Shown here in pieces: positions 6,649 through 7,862 of a stretch of 7,862 nt of DNA. A program made the position numbers and the translations under genes. This stretch comes from Saprospiraceae bacterium. GTDB lineage: Bacteria > Bacteroidota > Bacteroidia > Chitinophagales > Saprospiraceae. Each line of letters starts with the position of its first letter. Positions within the stretch are counted from its first letter, which is position 1. The stretch covers positions 1-7,862 of the forward strand of contig JADZFI010000227.1 in NCBI GenBank assembly GCA_020850025.1. Direction: 5' to 3'. Below the pieces are notes generated by a model. That model searched no databases. It was not told the origin of the DNA and was given only the letters and a program-made list of their open reading frames with translations.

Positions 6649-7862
6649 CTACTTCTTCTTCAGATAATTTTCCTCAAAAAACTCTCGGTATCCATTCAGG
6701 GTCTTGTTCTTCAGGATTCGCCGGTAATTTTCCTGTGTCACCGCAAACATCTCTTTATTGAACGTCTTTTTGGCTGTTTCTCCCAAAAATCCTTTTTCAT
6801 TCTTCACTTCATTGAAATACCGCATGGCCTGCTCCTTGTTGTCGAACTTCCGGATCACCACAATCGGGGTGTTGGTATCCGTACCCAGGAAAATATTGGA
6901 GATACGCAACTGTTCCGTCTTATGGAATTCGCTGTTGTAATCGGTCACCGCTGCTTTCACTTCATCCAGGCGGAAATTATCGCCGGTAAGGGCCACAATG
7001 AAATAGTGCAACTTATCGTCCTCCAGGGTAAAGGCATCATCAATGGGGGCTGAATCTGTCTTTTTCTTTTCATCTACTTCGAAGCCCTTGCAGGCCAATA
7101 CACGGGCTATTTCTCTGGCCCGGGTGGCCTCCGGCTGATCGGGGTATTGTTTGATCACCTGTCCCAACGCAGCACAATAAGCTTCGCTTCCGCTCAAGTT
7201 ACCGGTACAAAGGGCACTTAAGAGGGCAAATTTGGCAACCAATGGGTTTTGCGAGCCAAATTTTCGGGGTGCTTCTTCGCAGCGGGTGTACACCTCTTTA
7301 TATCCACCCTGTTGGAAAAGTGCGTAGGTCTCTTCGTAATATTTATTCAGATCGCGCTCCTTCTCCTTGGTGGCATTGAGGAAATTGGGATCGGTAAGCG
7401 TGCGGGCATACGCGCTCTTGGGGTATTTCTCAATCAGCTTGTTGTAATAATACTGGGTCTTTTCCTCGTTTTTCAGGTCGTTGAAAGCCAGATAACAGTA
7501 ATACCAGGTTTCTTTTTCGAAACGTGCCGTATCCGGATACCGGGCCTGTAGTTCTTCCAGTGTACCGGTGCACCGGCGGTTGTTTTGCAGCCGATCACGG
7601 TACAGCGTACCCAACTGGTACATGGCTTCGTAGGTTGCCATGTGCAATACGGTGAGTTCCTCCTCAGATTTTGGTATGTTAGAGAAGATATCTTTCAAAT
7701 CAGCCTCTGCCACAACATTGGTTTTGGCAGAATCGCCGGCGGCTCCTGCATCCGGCCCACCGGCCAGCAAGCGATTGCTGCGGCGCCAGTTGTCGTCCAG
7801 TTTGCGATCGCCCCAGTTACGACTAAAGTCTTTGCGGCCTTTTTTCAGGAAGCTTTCGTTGT
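6649..7862 (-). CDS. porW: PorW/SprE-type tetratricopeptide lipoprotein of type IX secretion, C-terminal part (partial)
   Basis: The frame is open from the right edge to TAG 6649-6651, about 403 complete codons. The ATG at 7768-7770 is internal: 30 further in-frame codons run upstream to the edge and include NWGDRKLDDNWRRSNR, a segment typical of PorW/SprE. TPR-like helices follow ('MYQLGTLYRDRL', 'WYYCYLAFNDL', 'YYYNKLIEKYPKSAYA' with the YP-x-S turn). The last ~120 residues form a separate alpha/beta domain starting 'KLHYFIVAL' and containing 'VVIRKFDNKEQAMRYFNEV', which I know from the C-terminus of this family. PorW/SprE is an envelope lipoprotein needed for gliding and type IX protein secretion, thought to link the outer-membrane translocon to the PorLM motor. 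The N-terminal lipobox lies outside the window. The gene directly abuts truA downstream. Confidence 0.75.
   Translation of the reverse strand, partial: NESFLKKGRKDFSRNWGDRKLDDNWRRSNRLLAGGPDAGAAGDSAKTNVVAEADLKDIFSNIPKSEEELTVLHMATYEAMYQLGTLYRDRLQNNRRCTGTLEELQARYPDTARFEKETWYYCYLAFNDLKNEEKTQYYYNKLIEKYPKSAYARTLTDPNFLNATKEKERDLNKYYEETYALFQQGGYKEVYTRCEEAPRKFGSQNPLVAKFALLSALCTGNLSGSEAYCAALGQVIKQYPDQPEATRAREIARVLACKGFEVDEKKKTDSAPIDDAFTLEDDKLHYFIVALTGDNFRLDEVKAAVTDYNSEFHKTEQLRISNIFLGTDTNTPIVVIRKFDNKEQAMRYFNEVKNEKGFLGETAKKTFNKEMFAVTQENYRRILKNKTLNGYREFFEENYLKKK

Noticed and set aside
7768..7770. ATG as the start of the porW-like gene
   Set aside because: The frame stays open upstream to the edge and encodes a family-typical NWGDRK...DDNWRRS segment, so the gene is cut by the window rather than starting here.

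Overview
The window looks like a chromosomal segment of a Bacteroidota bacterium, most likely a Saprospiria/Chitinophagia-like environmental lineage. The order-level placement is a guess. The phylum evidence is: a C-terminal piece of a PorW/SprE-type lipoprotein of the type IX secretion system, a Bacteroidota-style dihydroorotase homologue with a degenerate metal site, start sites without clear Shine-Dalgarno sequences, and a TAnnTTTG-like -7 promoter element.

Layout, left to right. Positions 1-50 (+) are the last codons of an upstream gene that looks like purD. Positions 68-490 (+) encode a small lipoprotein. A roughly 220-bp intergenic block bounded by 37-bp imperfect inverted repeats (490-707) separates it from the convergent DMT/EamA transporter gene (715-1590, -). 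A second long inverted repeat (1613-1700) lies between that gene and a dihydroorotase-like gene (1694-2938, -). This is preceded by an 804-codon gene (2956-5370, -) for a GT-C-like polytopic membrane protein with a large soluble C-terminal part. The 232-bp divergent region 5371-5602 holds probable promoters. A 79-residue conserved-type hypothetical protein (5603-5842, +) follows, then a clear bidirectional terminator (5860-5904). Last come truA (5914-6648, -) and the C-terminal part of a porW-like gene (6649-7862, -), which runs off the right edge. The porW-like stop codon directly abuts the truA start.

There appear to be two leftward transcription units. One is GT-C-like gene -> dihydroorotase-like gene -> (hairpin) -> EamA transporter. 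The other is porW-like gene -> truA. No gap exceeds 300 bases, and I see no RNA genes, CRISPR arrays or transposases.

The most interesting items are the dihydroorotase homologue, which has lost nearly all metal ligands and is paired with a membrane glycosyltransferase-like protein, and the two structured inverted repeats, each of which starts exactly at a stop codon. I see no convincing new defence or mobile system; most of the window is ordinary core genome.
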